Under the pieces are notes generated by a model. The model was not told where the DNA came from, did not search any database, and saw only the letters and a program-made list of their open reading frames with translations. The translations under genes and the position numbers were made by a program. This document shows, piece after piece, positions 1 through 5,874 of a stretch of 6,277 nt of DNA (its first letter is position 1; every line of letters starts with the position of its first letter). Source of the DNA: Fen-1077 sp050014355 (GTDB taxonomy: Bacteria > Chloroflexota > Dehalococcoidia > Dehalococcoidales > RBG-16-60-22); assembly GCA_050014355.1 (NCBI GenBank), contig JBEKDL010000092.1, forward strand, positions 1 through 6,277, in the 5' to 3' direction.

Positions 1-20
1 GCTGATTATCGGCTGCGGAA

Positions 21-419
21 TTATTTAGCGGCCAGCTGTTTAATAGCTTCCGCTATATCAGAGGTCTTAGCCCCCGGTCCGAAGACCGCTTTTATGCCCA
101 TTTTCTCTAAAGCGGGGATATCTTCTTCCGGAATAATGCCGCCAGCCACGACGTTAACGCTTTCCAGCCCCTTTTCCCCCAGCCCCTTCATGACATCCGC
201 AAAAAGCTCCAGGTGGGCGCCGGAGAGGCAGCTCAACCCGATGACGTCAACGTCTTCCTGTAAAGCCGCCTGGACAATCATCTCCGGCGTCTGGCGGATG
301 CCGGTATAAATGACCTCCATGCCGGCGTCCCGCAGCGCGCGGGCCACCACTTTAGCGCCGCGGTCATGCCCGTCCAGTCCCGGCTTAGCGATAAGCACCC
401 TGATTTTCTTACGGCTCAT
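21..419 (-). CDS. Methylmalonyl-CoA mutase, small cobalamin-binding subunit
   Basis: This 132-residue protein is a free-standing B12-binding domain that pairs with a separate catalytic subunit to form adenosylcobalamin-dependent methylmalonyl-CoA mutase in the cytoplasm. Visible motifs are the base-off cobalamin signature D16-x-H18-x-x-G21 (LDGHDRG, H18 being the lower axial cobalt ligand), the S63-x-L65 motif and the G93-G94 pair in VAGGIIP. These line up with the C-terminal domain of single-chain mutases, and the length matches split-type small subunits. I chose the ATG at 417-419 because the protein begins right at the Rossmann-like first strand (KKIRVLIAKPG), with AGGGG six bases upstream. 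The frame stays open further upstream to 536, but that stretch overlaps the epimerase gene and runs through a palindromic repeat. It is the last visible gene of a four-gene operon containing its partner subunit. Other B12-binding proteins are less likely given that context. Confidence 0.93.
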   Translation of the reverse strand: MSRKKIRVLIAKPGLDGHDRGAKVVARALRDAGMEVIYTGIRQTPEMIVQAALQEDVDVIGLSCLSGAHLELFADVMKGLGEKGLESVNVVAGGIIPEEDIPALEKMGIKAVFGPGAKTSDIAEAIKQLAAK

Positions 420-428
420 ACCCAACCC

Positions 429-457
429 CTGGATTCCAGCCTGCGCTGGAATGACAC
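429..457. repeat. Dispersed palindromic repeat (VIPAQAGIQ-type)
   Basis: The element has perfect 8-base arms ATTCCAGC (433-440) and GCTGGAAT (445-452) around a CTGC loop, flanked by CTGG on one side and GACA on the other. Read on the minus strand it gives the peptide VIPAQAGIQ, a recurrent false peptide produced by a family of short palindromic repeats scattered through many bacterial genomes. It fills most of the 43-base gap between the epimerase and the cobalamin-binding subunit. Only one copy is visible here, so its repeated nature is from knowledge of the family and not from this window. Confidence 0.7.
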
Positions 458-462
458 CATTT

Positions 463-870
463 TTACTTTCCCTTCCTGGCCGGCTGCACCAGCTCGATAG
501 TGACGCCGTGAGCGCCTTCCGGCCCGACGAAGGCAATCTTACCCTCCGGTCCCTGCCGCGGCTCTTTATCGCGCAGCATTACGCCGGCGGCCGCCAGCTT
601 CTTTAGCTCGCCAGCGATATCGTCTACCTCCACGGCGATGTGGTGGAGTCCTTCGCCCCGCCTGGCAATGAAATCGGCGAGCGAGCTTCCGGCAGCGGCC
701 TCGAGTAACTCCAGCGCCGTCTCGCCGACGCGGTAGTTGGCTATCTTAATTTTAGCCGCGGGTATTTCATTCCGCGCCTCCGGCCCTTTGCCGAGTATCT
801 TGGTATAAAGCTTCACGGTCTCATCCAGGTTCTTCACAACGATGCCGATATGGTGTATCTTTTTTATCAT
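463..870 (-). CDS. Methylmalonyl-CoA epimerase, paralogue 1 (VOC superfamily)
   Basis: A 135-residue protein of the vicinal-oxygen-chelate (glyoxalase) fold that should interconvert (R)- and (S)-methylmalonyl-CoA using a divalent metal. It has two beta-alpha-beta-beta-beta modules: HHIGI near residue 7 opens the first and GEGLHHIAVEVDD (72-84) the second, ending with TIELVQP. Likely metal ligands are H7, H77 and E126, with E54 in the ELLE strand as a possible fourth. Length is typical of bacterial epimerases. The start ATG at 868-870 is preceded by GAGGAG, which overlaps the TGA stop of the upstream paralogue, so the two are probably translationally coupled. The segment after ELLE (AAAGSSLADFIARR) departs from the usual P-x-x-x-DSP form, so this copy may be the more specialised one. 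Confident as a VOC epimerase-family protein, less so on which acyl-CoA it prefers. Confidence 0.87.
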   Translation of the reverse strand: MIKKIHHIGIVVKNLDETVKLYTKILGKGPEARNEIPAAKIKIANYRVGETALELLEAAAGSSLADFIARRGEGLHHIAVEVDDIAGELKKLAAAGVMLRDKEPRQGPEGKIAFVGPEGAHGVTIELVQPARKGK

Positions 871-880
871 TCAACGCTCC

Positions 881-1285
881 TCATTTTTCCCCGGGCTGGA
901 CGAGCTCAATCATGACGCCAGCCAGCGATTTAGGGTGGAGGAAGCCGATTTTCCCTGCCACCCCTTCTCTCCCCGTCTTATCGATAAGCTGGATTCCTTT
1001 GATTTCCGCTGCCTTGAGCTCTTTATCGACGTTATCGACTTCTAAAGCGACGTGGTGCAACCCCTCCCCCCGTTTCTCCAGATATTTGGCCACCACGCTC
1101 TCGGGGCCGGTCGGTTCCAGAAGGTCTATTTCCGCGCCCTGGCCGATTTTAAACACCGCTTCGCTTACTTTCTGGCTGGTTGCGGACTCGAAGTGCGCCT
1201 TGACCCTGAACACTTTTTCAAAAAGAGCGGCGCTTTCCTTGAGATTATTGACCGCGATACCGATATGATGGACTCGCTTAATCAT
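881..1285 (-). CDS. Methylmalonyl-CoA epimerase, paralogue 2 (VOC superfamily)
   Basis: A 134-residue VOC-fold protein closely related to its downstream neighbour. It keeps the epimerase pattern: HHIGIAVNNL at the N-terminus, LLEPTGPESVVAKYLEKRGEGLHHVALEVDN in the middle (55-85) and GKIGFLHPKSLAGVMIELVQP near the end. Predicted metal ligands are H7, H78 and E127. The strand position that is Gln in the P. shermanii enzyme and Glu in many others reads D54 here. This copy looks closer to canonical epimerases than the other one, judging by the LLEP..PES..AK.LEKRGEG and FLHPK..GG-like segments. The ATG at 1283-1285 has AGAGG about eight bases upstream. It lies 25 bases downstream of the mutase catalytic subunit and 10 bases upstream of paralogue 1, so all are surely cotranscribed. 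Confidence 0.9.
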   Translation of the reverse strand: MIKRVHHIGIAVNNLKESAALFEKVFRVKAHFESATSQKVSEAVFKIGQGAEIDLLEPTGPESVVAKYLEKRGEGLHHVALEVDNVDKELKAAEIKGIQLIDKTGREGVAGKIGFLHPKSLAGVMIELVQPGEK

Positions 1286-1310
1286 CAGACTTTCCTCTCG
1301 CCTATATTCC

Positions 1311-2963
1311 TTAAAAAACCAGGAACTCCCGTTGTACGCCGAATACGCCGCGCAGGGTATCGCATATCTCCCCGATGCTGGCCAGGGCTTCCACGCACCT
1401 GATGAAGGCCGGCATCGTGTTTTCCTGGCCCATCGCGACCTTTTTCAGGTCTTCCAAAGCCTCCGCCACGGCGGAGGCGTCGCGCTCTTTCTTAATCGCA
1501 ATGAGCCGCGCGATTTGCTGTTTTTCCGCCGCCGGGTCGACGCGGTTAAGCGCTCTAATCTTCGTGTAAGGCGCGACGAATTTGTTCACGCCTACGATTA
1601 CCCTTTCTTCTGCCTCGACCTCTTTCTGGTAGCGGTAAGAGCTTTCCTGTATCTCGCGCTGCGGGAAGCCCCTCTCGATAGCCGCTATCGCTCCCCCTAG
1701 CGAGTCTATTCTGGCGATGTACTTTTCCGCCGTCTCCTGTATCTCGCGCGTCAGCGACTCCACCATCCAGGCGCCGCCGAGCGGGTCGACGGAATCAGCC
1801 GTGCCGCTTTCGTAAGCCAGTACCTGTTGAGTACGCAGCGCCGTAGCGACCGCGTCCTCGGACGGGGTCGCGTAAGCCTCATCGTAGGAGTTAGTGTGCA
1901 GCGACTGCGTGCCGCCGAGCACGGCGGCCAGCGCCTGCAATGTCACCCTGACGATGTTGTTATAGGGCTGCTGGGCGGTCAGCGCGCAGCCGGCCGTCTG
2001 GGTGTGGAAGCGCAGCATGCAGCTGCGGGGATTTTTCGCGCCGAAGCGCTCTTTCATTATCTTCGCCCAGAGCATCCGGGCCGCCCGGAACTTGGCCACC
2101 TCTTCCTGCAGATTGTTGTGGGCATCGAAAAAGAAGGAGAGCCGCCCGGCGAAGTCGTCAATGTTCAGTCCGCGGTCGATGGCCGCCTGCACGCAGGCGA
2201 TGCCGTTGGCCAGCGTAAACGCGATTTCCTGTACCGCCGTCGCGCCAGCCTCGCGGATATGGTAGCCGCTGATGCTTATCGTGTTCCATCGCGGCATTTC
2301 CCGGCCGCAATATTCGAAGATATCCGTCGTCATTCTCATCGAGGGGGCGGGAGGAAAAATATAGGTGCCCCGGGCGATGTATTCCTTGAGGATATCGTTC
2401 TGGATGGTACCATCGAGCTGCTCTGGTCTCACGCCCTGCTTTTTCGCCAGGGCGATATACATCGCCAGCAGCACCGGCGCGGTCGCGTTGATGGTCATTG
2501 AGGTGCTTATTTTATCCAGCGGTATGCCCTTGAAAAGCACTTCTATATCGCGGAGGGTATCTATGGGCACGCCGACTTTACCCACCTCGCCGCGCGCCAG
2601 CGGATGGTCGGAATCATAGCCGACCTGTGTTGGCAAATCGAAGGCGATGCTTAGACCCGTTTGTCCCTGCTCCAGCAGGTACCGATAGCGTCGGTTGGAC
2701 TCCTCCGCGGAGGCGAACCCGGCATATTGGCGCATTGTCCATAGCCGGCCGCGGTACATCGTGGGCTGTATGCCCCTCCCGAAAGGATATTCACCCGGAT
2801 AGCCCGGCGATTCTTCCGGAGCGGCCCCGGCCAGGTCTTCCGAATCGTACAGAGGCTGCACCTCAATGCCGGAGGTGAGACTGAACCTGGCCCGCTCCGG
2901 CGAGCGCTTCAGGGCCGGTTCGTAGGTCTCTTTCATCCACTTTTGCTTGCGTTTGCCTGGCAT
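1311..2963 (-). CDS. Methylmalonyl-CoA mutase, catalytic (N-terminal domain) subunit
   Basis: A 550-residue TIM-barrel subunit that, with the cobalamin-binding subunit encoded at 21-419, isomerises (R)-methylmalonyl-CoA and succinyl-CoA. Alignment from memory to the P. shermanii enzyme keeps the spacing of its active site: Y80 (in RQYAGF, equivalent to Y89), Q188 (TIQND, Q197), R198 (ARGTYIFPP, R207) and H235 (ISISGYH, H244). The Tyr/Arg pair argues for methylmalonyl-CoA; isobutyryl-CoA mutases carry Phe and Gln there. Other hallmarks are GLSIAFDLPTQVGYDSD, RLSFFFDAHNN, SLHTNSYDEA and IGVNKF-like VIVGVNKF. The protein ends without the B12-binding domain, so this is a split enzyme, not a truncation. 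The ATG at 2961-2963 has GAGG nine bases upstream; the internal Met10 lacks a comparable site. It is the first gene of the minus-strand operon. I could not find a convincing promoter in the 154 bases before the divergent transporter. Confidence 0.96.
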   Translation of the reverse strand: MPGKRKQKWMKETYEPALKRSPERARFSLTSGIEVQPLYDSEDLAGAAPEESPGYPGEYPFGRGIQPTMYRGRLWTMRQYAGFASAEESNRRYRYLLEQGQTGLSIAFDLPTQVGYDSDHPLARGEVGKVGVPIDTLRDIEVLFKGIPLDKISTSMTINATAPVLLAMYIALAKKQGVRPEQLDGTIQNDILKEYIARGTYIFPPAPSMRMTTDIFEYCGREMPRWNTISISGYHIREAGATAVQEIAFTLANGIACVQAAIDRGLNIDDFAGRLSFFFDAHNNLQEEVAKFRAARMLWAKIMKERFGAKNPRSCMLRFHTQTAGCALTAQQPYNNIVRVTLQALAAVLGGTQSLHTNSYDEAYATPSEDAVATALRTQQVLAYESGTADSVDPLGGAWMVESLTREIQETAEKYIARIDSLGGAIAAIERGFPQREIQESSYRYQKEVEAEERVIVGVNKFVAPYTKIRALNRVDPAAEKQQIARLIAIKKERDASAVAEALEDLKKVAMGQENTMPAFIRCVEALASIGEICDTLRGVFGVQREFLVF

Positions 2964-3061
2964 ATATTTTCGCCTCGTTTTTCTCTTGAAAGGGTATCAG
3001 AACTGGTAACTAATTACAACTCTGGAGCCGGTACGTACACAGCACATCCAGCCTCGTCATT
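2964..3061. other. Divergent intergenic region with small palindromes
   Basis: This part of the gap separates the mutase operon (leftward) from the MFS gene (rightward). It holds an 8-base perfect palindrome GTACGTAC (3031-3038) and an interrupted one, GTAA-CTAA-TTAC (3006-3017); either could be an operator but nothing confirms it. The minus-strand promoter of the mutase operon must lie here or just beyond. The best candidate -35 is TTGTAA (3019-3014, minus strand), but no good -10 follows at the right distance. The mutase ribosome binding site GAGG maps to 2973-2976. Confidence 0.35.
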
Positions 3062-3090
3062 TTCATAGCTTCCGTATACTCTGCTATAAT
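3062..3090 (+). promoter_or_regulatory. Housekeeping (sigma70-type) promoter of the MFS gene
   Basis: A perfect TATAAT box at 3085-3090 is preceded by TG at 3082-3083, making an extended -10 (TGCTATAAT). A 4-of-6 match to the -35 box, TTCATA at 3062-3067, sits at the ideal 17-base spacing. Transcription would begin near 3097, leaving about 20 untranslated bases that contain GGAGG (3103-3107) before the ATG at 3118. Confidence 0.75.
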
Positions 3091-3117
3091 GTGGGGCTAG
3101 CTGGAGGTCAGGCTTTT

Positions 3118-4311
3118 ATGGCTCCGGTTTCATGGAAGAAAAACCTTTACGTCATGTTCGTGGCCGAGTTCATCGTTATCATGGGCTTCAGCTTCATCAT
3201 GCCGTTCATGCCCCTTTTCGTCCAGCAGCTCGGCGACTTTAACGCGAGCGAAGCAGCTTTGTGGTCGGGTATTGCCATCGGGGGCAGTAGCATCGCCCTG
3301 TTTTTAAGCGGCCCGGTATGGGGCATCATTTCCGATAAGTGGGGCAGAAAACCCATGGTGCTGCGGGCATTGTTCGGCTGCGCTGTCATCCAGACGATGG
3401 CTGCTTTATCTCCCAACATTTATATCTTCGTGGCGCTGCGTTTTCTCCAAGGACTTTTCAGCGGCACTGTCCCGGCCGCTTCCGCAATGGTAGCCTCCGC
3501 CACCCCCCGGGACAAGACCCCTTACGCTATGGGGCTGCTCATGGTAGGTGTGTTTTGCGGCAATACCATCGGCCCGTCTATCGGCGGTGTACTCGGCTCT
3601 GTCTTCGGATACCGGGACAGCTTCTTTATCGCCAGCGGGCTGCTCCTCATTGCCGGGCTACTCGTCCTCGTTCTCGTTAAGGAGAATTTCCAGCGTCCCG
3701 TCAAGGAGAATTCCCTGGGCGACGTCTGGCGGTTGCTCGGCTCGAAGACACTCCTGCCGCTGCTCGTGACCATCTGCGTCATCGGCATGTCCCAGCAGGT
3801 GGTGCAGCCTATTATCACGCTTTATATCCAGGCACTGAATCCGGCAGGCTCTGCCTCGACTTCCGCCGGGCTGGCCTTTACTTCACTCGGACTGGTCGCG
3901 GCTATTTCCGCTGTGGCGGTCGGTCGCTGGGGGAGGCACCTTGAACTGCGCAAGGTGCTGGCCTTTTCCTGCCTCGGCGCGACCCTGCTGTACCTCTCTC
4001 CCATCTGGGCGACCACGGTTACCCTGGTTATTATCCTGGTAGGCCTGATGGGATTGTTCCAGGGGGCTAACATGACCTCCACCTCATCACTTATCGGCTT
4101 ATCGCTGCCGCTTAGCCAGCAGGGCATAGCTTACGGCCTTTCCCAGAGCGCTACCGCACTGGGCAACGGCCTGGGGCCGATTATCGGCGGGGGGCTGGTA
4201 TCATTGCTGGGTTTGAGGTACGTTTTTGCTGTTGCCTCGGGACTTTTCCTGCTGGCCAGTCTCCTGGTCATGAGGTTCATCAGGGGACAGCCGGCCAGGC
4301 CGCCGGATTAA
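3118..4311 (+). CDS. MFS transporter, DHA1-type drug/metabolite efflux
   Basis: A 397-residue inner-membrane protein of the major facilitator superfamily with about twelve hydrophobic segments in two homologous halves. Motif A lies between the second and third helices (GIISDKWGRKP, 69-79, with D73, G76, R77, K78). The antiporter motif C lies in helix 5 (GVFCGNTIGPSIGG, 144-157), and a similar GNGLGPIIGG occurs at 349-358 in the second half. This pattern and length fit proton-driven efflux pumps of the DHA1 family (MdtG-like); the substrate cannot be told. The start is the ATG at 3118, ten bases after GGAGG. An in-frame GTG at 3091 directly abuts the -10 box and would lie upstream of the predicted transcript start, so it is rejected. 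It has its own promoter and is transcribed away from the mutase operon; no functional link to either neighbour is evident. Confidence 0.9.
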   Translation: MAPVSWKKNLYVMFVAEFIVIMGFSFIMPFMPLFVQQLGDFNASEAALWSGIAIGGSSIALFLSGPVWGIISDKWGRKPMVLRALFGCAVIQTMAALSPNIYIFVALRFLQGLFSGTVPAASAMVASATPRDKTPYAMGLLMVGVFCGNTIGPSIGGVLGSVFGYRDSFFIASGLLLIAGLLVLVLVKENFQRPVKENSLGDVWRLLGSKTLLPLLVTICVIGMSQQVVQPIITLYIQALNPAGSASTSAGLAFTSLGLVAAISAVAVGRWGRHLELRKVLAFSCLGATLLYLSPIWATTVTLVIILVGLMGLFQGANMTSTSSLIGLSLPLSQQGIAYGLSQSATALGNGLGPIIGGGLVSLLGLRYVFAVASGLFLLASLLVMRFIRGQPARPPD

Positions 4312-4425
4312 GTTCAGGGTGGCAGCTAAAATACGATAGATCAAGTAGATTGTAATACTAGCCCGGTTTCTGCGTATATATTTTAAGCGCCATGAGAGAA
4401 TGATTTGAATATTTTTCTCATAATA
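4312..4425 (+). other. AT-rich intergenic region before the sigma gene
   Basis: This gap carries the candidate ECF promoter at 4351-4378. It also has an imperfect inverted repeat, ATGAGAGAA (4392-4400) against TTTTCTCAT (4413-4421), one mismatch in nine, just before the likely start codon. No convincing rho-independent terminator for the transporter gene is visible. Base composition drops noticeably towards A/T here and in the first 200 bases of the sigma gene compared with the genes on either side. Confidence 0.4.
4351..4378 (+). promoter_or_regulatory. Candidate ECF-type promoter of the sigma operon
   Basis: TGTAAT (4351-4356) is followed after 16 bases by CGTATA (4373-4378). The same two elements at the same spacing recur at 5799-5826 before the lipoprotein gene; 19 of 28 aligned bases agree, including seven in a row at the -10 side (GCGTATA). 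The layout resembles Bacillus SigW-type promoters (TGAAAC-N16-CGTA). It would give a leader of roughly 40 bases. It is most likely recognised by the sigma factor encoded just downstream, that is, autoregulation; this is inference from two sites. Confidence 0.6.
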
Positions 4426-4968
4426 ATGATGGGCTCCGATGCAGGCATGGTTGCCAGAGGCACGGTGGAGGCTTTTATAGCGTTTTACGAGCAATATCTG
4501 CCTAAAATATTCAAGTATATCAGCTACCGGATTACGGATAAATTTCAGGCTGAAGATATCACGTCTATCATATTTGAAAAGGCATTGACTAAATTTAATC
4601 AATACGATGCCGAAAAAGCGGCGATTTCTACCTGGATATTCCGGATTGCGCGGAATACGCTCATCGACCATTTCCGGGCCAGCGGCCGGGAGCGGTCCGT
4701 GCCCCTGGATAACGCTCTGGATGCCCCGGTGAAAGACCCGTCTCCGGAAGAAGCAGCCATTAATAACGAAGAGTGCCGGACTCTCAAGGACTGTATCGCC
4801 AGGCTATCGCCGCCGGAACAGGAAATCGTCTCGCTCAAGTTCAGCGCCGAGATGACTAACCGCCAGATAGCCGGCATGCTCGGTCTTTCAGAATCGAATG
4901 TCGGCGTTATCCTGTACCGCGCCGTCCGCAAATTAAGGAAGGATTTCGAGGGGTGGAGCCATGGGTAG
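4426..4968 (+). CDS. ECF-family RNA polymerase sigma factor
   Basis: About 180 residues, the usual size for an extracytoplasmic-function sigma factor, with only regions 2 and 4. Region 2 spans roughly residues 17-86, with FYEQYLPKIFKYISYR, the QAEDITSIIFEKAL core-binding helix and STWIFRIARNTLIDHFR for -10 recognition. Region 4 spans 117-174, with LSPPEQEIVSLKFSAEMTNRQIAGMLGLSESNVGVILYRAVRKLRKDF containing the -35-binding helix-turn-helix. The start is uncertain: ATG at 4426, 4429 or 4447, or TTG at 4405, are in frame and none has a strong ribosome binding site. I take 4426 provisionally; the conserved region begins after 4447 in any case. The stop overlaps the next gene by 8 bases, the usual arrangement for a sigma factor and its membrane-bound regulator. 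A matching ECF promoter element lies upstream, suggesting self-activation. Confidence 0.92.
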   Translation: MMGSDAGMVARGTVEAFIAFYEQYLPKIFKYISYRITDKFQAEDITSIIFEKALTKFNQYDAEKAAISTWIFRIARNTLIDHFRASGRERSVPLDNALDAPVKDPSPEEAAINNEECRTLKDCIARLSPPEQEIVSLKFSAEMTNRQIAGMLGLSESNVGVILYRAVRKLRKDFEGWSHG

Positions 4969-5746
4969 GGAAAAAGAAGTAGAAAAGAAGTTTACAGAGT
5001 ATTTAGACCGCATCCTGGCGGGTGAAGAAATTAAGGCCGACCCGGCCATGGATGAAGAGCTGCGCGCCGCCCTGGACTTTGCCCGGAAGGTTTCTTCACT
5101 CGGGGCCGTCCCTTCCGCGCAATATCAGGCCCGTCTAAAAGCCAGACTGCTGCAAAAGCTGGAAGAGCAGGAAGCGCGGCAAAAAGAGGCGCGGGGCTCA
5201 TTCTGGGAAATTTTTCGGAGCCATCCCGTGTGGCAGGGCGCCGTGGCGCTATTGCTGGTTGTCATCGCGGTCACTATTATCTGGCGGGCAGGGTTCTTCC
5301 AGCCTTCGATAACTGCGCCCGCACATGCGCCAGCCGCGACGACAGCGGCCCCGACAACAACCGCCGCTGTCCCGTCCGCGGGGACGTTAGTCAGCATCGA
5401 TGCTAAGACAGATAAGTCGGTCTATCAACCCGGCGAAGCGGTGAAAATCGAGCTATCGATGAAAAATGTCAGCCAGAAACCGCTCACGATAGAGGATTTC
5501 CCGCCCATCATGAGCCTGATGCAGGCGGATACCAAACAGCCGGTCTACACCTTCCCCGCCGGGAAAGAGACCCGTGTGCTGGCTTCCAACGCGGTCGTTA
5601 CGTTCACTTATACCTGGAACGAGACTGATTTCAACGGCAGGCCGGTAAACGGCAGCTATTATGTCGAGCTGGAGGACCTGGAATACCAGGGACACCCTTA
5701 TCAGCTAATCTTGAATAAACCGGTTAAATTTGAAATTCTCCGTTAA
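4961..5746 (+). CDS. One-pass membrane protein, probable anti-sigma/sensor with BsuPI-like domain
   Basis: A 261-residue protein with three parts. The first ~85 residues are charged and helical (EVEKKFTEYLDRILAGEE, then QARLKARLLQKLEEQEARQ), cytosolic, and similar in character to the short N-terminal segments (DUF5667-like) of proteins encoded beside ECF sigma factors. One transmembrane helix follows at about 91-108 (WQGAVALLLVVIAVTIIW), then an Ala/Thr/Pro-rich linker (114-141). The outer part (144-261) reads as a beta-sandwich with YQPGEAVKIELSMKNVSQKPLTI and TFTYTWNETDFNGRPVNGSYYVELE, the pattern of BsuPI-type domains. The zinc anti-sigma motif HxxxCxxC is absent; the protein has no cysteine. 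The ATG at 4961 overlaps the sigma gene and has GGTGGAG just upstream, so translation is probably coupled. Its role as anti-sigma factor is inferred from position and topology. Confidence 0.75.
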   Translation: MGREKEVEKKFTEYLDRILAGEEIKADPAMDEELRAALDFARKVSSLGAVPSAQYQARLKARLLQKLEEQEARQKEARGSFWEIFRSHPVWQGAVALLLVVIAVTIIWRAGFFQPSITAPAHAPAATTAAPTTTAAVPSAGTLVSIDAKTDKSVYQPGEAVKIELSMKNVSQKPLTIEDFPPIMSLMQADTKQPVYTFPAGKETRVLASNAVVTFTYTWNETDFNGRPVNGSYYVELEDLEYQGHPYQLILNKPVKFEILR

Positions 5747-5749
5747 AAT

Positions 5750-5769
5750 AACAGGTACACTATCCTGTT
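5750..5769 (+). terminator. Weak hairpin after the membrane protein gene
   Basis: AACAGG (5750-5755) and CCTGTT (5764-5769) can pair as a 6-base stem with an 8-base loop, four bases past the stop codon. A short T run (5776-5779) follows only after GCCTGC, so as an intrinsic terminator it is poor. It may attenuate, not end, transcription of the sigma operon. Confidence 0.25.
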
Positions 5770-5798
5770 GCCTGCTTTTGGCGTTATTTATGATAGAG

Positions 5799-5826
5799 TG
5801 TAATGCTTCCCGGGCCCTAGCGTATA
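5799..5826 (+). promoter_or_regulatory. Candidate ECF-type promoter of the lipoprotein gene
   Basis: TGTAAT (5799-5804), 16 bases, then CGTATA (5821-5826), the same bipartite element and spacing as the site before the sigma gene (4351-4378). The transcript would begin near 5832 and leave about 40 bases before the ATG at 5875. The likely reader is the adjacent ECF sigma factor. A housekeeping reading of the same -10 region (TATAAA at 5823-5828) lacks a recognisable -35 box. Confidence 0.6.
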
Positions 5827-5835
5827 AATAGTCAA

Positions 5836-5874
5836 GGTAACGTTAAAAAAGGGAAAAGCCCGGAGGAGGTTACC
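5836..5874 (+). promoter_or_regulatory. Leader inverted repeat covering the ribosome binding site
   Basis: GGTAAC (5836-5841) and GTTACC (5869-5874) are perfect complements on either side of a 27-base loop; the right arm ends directly before the ATG and takes in the end of the GGAGGAGGT ribosome binding site (5862-5870). The loop holds a small GGG/CCC pairing (5851-5853 with 5859-5861). It could partly mask the ribosome binding site in the mRNA, but the stem is short and chance is possible. Confidence 0.3.

Noticed and set aside
420..536. N-terminal extension of the cobalamin-binding subunit by 39 codons
   Set aside because: It overlaps the end of the epimerase gene, reads through a palindromic repeat (VIPAQAGIQ), and the domain begins at the internal ATG, which has AGGGG upstream.
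1827..2501. Long plus-strand open frame opposite the mutase catalytic subunit
   Set aside because: It lies wholly antisense to a highly conserved enzyme, its translation is Arg/Gly/His-rich without any recognisable domain, and it is explained as a shadow of GC-biased codons.
3013..3018. TGTAAT on the minus strand in the divergent gap, a possible third ECF site driving the mutase operon
   Set aside because: No CGTATA follows at the 16-base spacing; the sequence there reads TACCC, so only half of the motif is present.
3073..3078. CGTATA on the plus strand before the transporter, a possible ECF -10
   Set aside because: The position where TGTAAT should be (3051-3056) reads GCCTCG, and a much better extended -10 housekeeping promoter lies a few bases on.
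4405..4425. TTG start for the sigma factor
   Set aside because: It adds seven hydrophobic residues (NIFLIIM) not expected before region 2, and part of it lies in an inverted repeat; ATG codons follow directly. Not fully excluded.
5768..5794. Housekeeping promoter TTGCCT/TATGAT before the lipoprotein gene
   Set aside because: The boxes are only 15 bases apart and the -35 match is poor; the ECF-type element just downstream is better supported.
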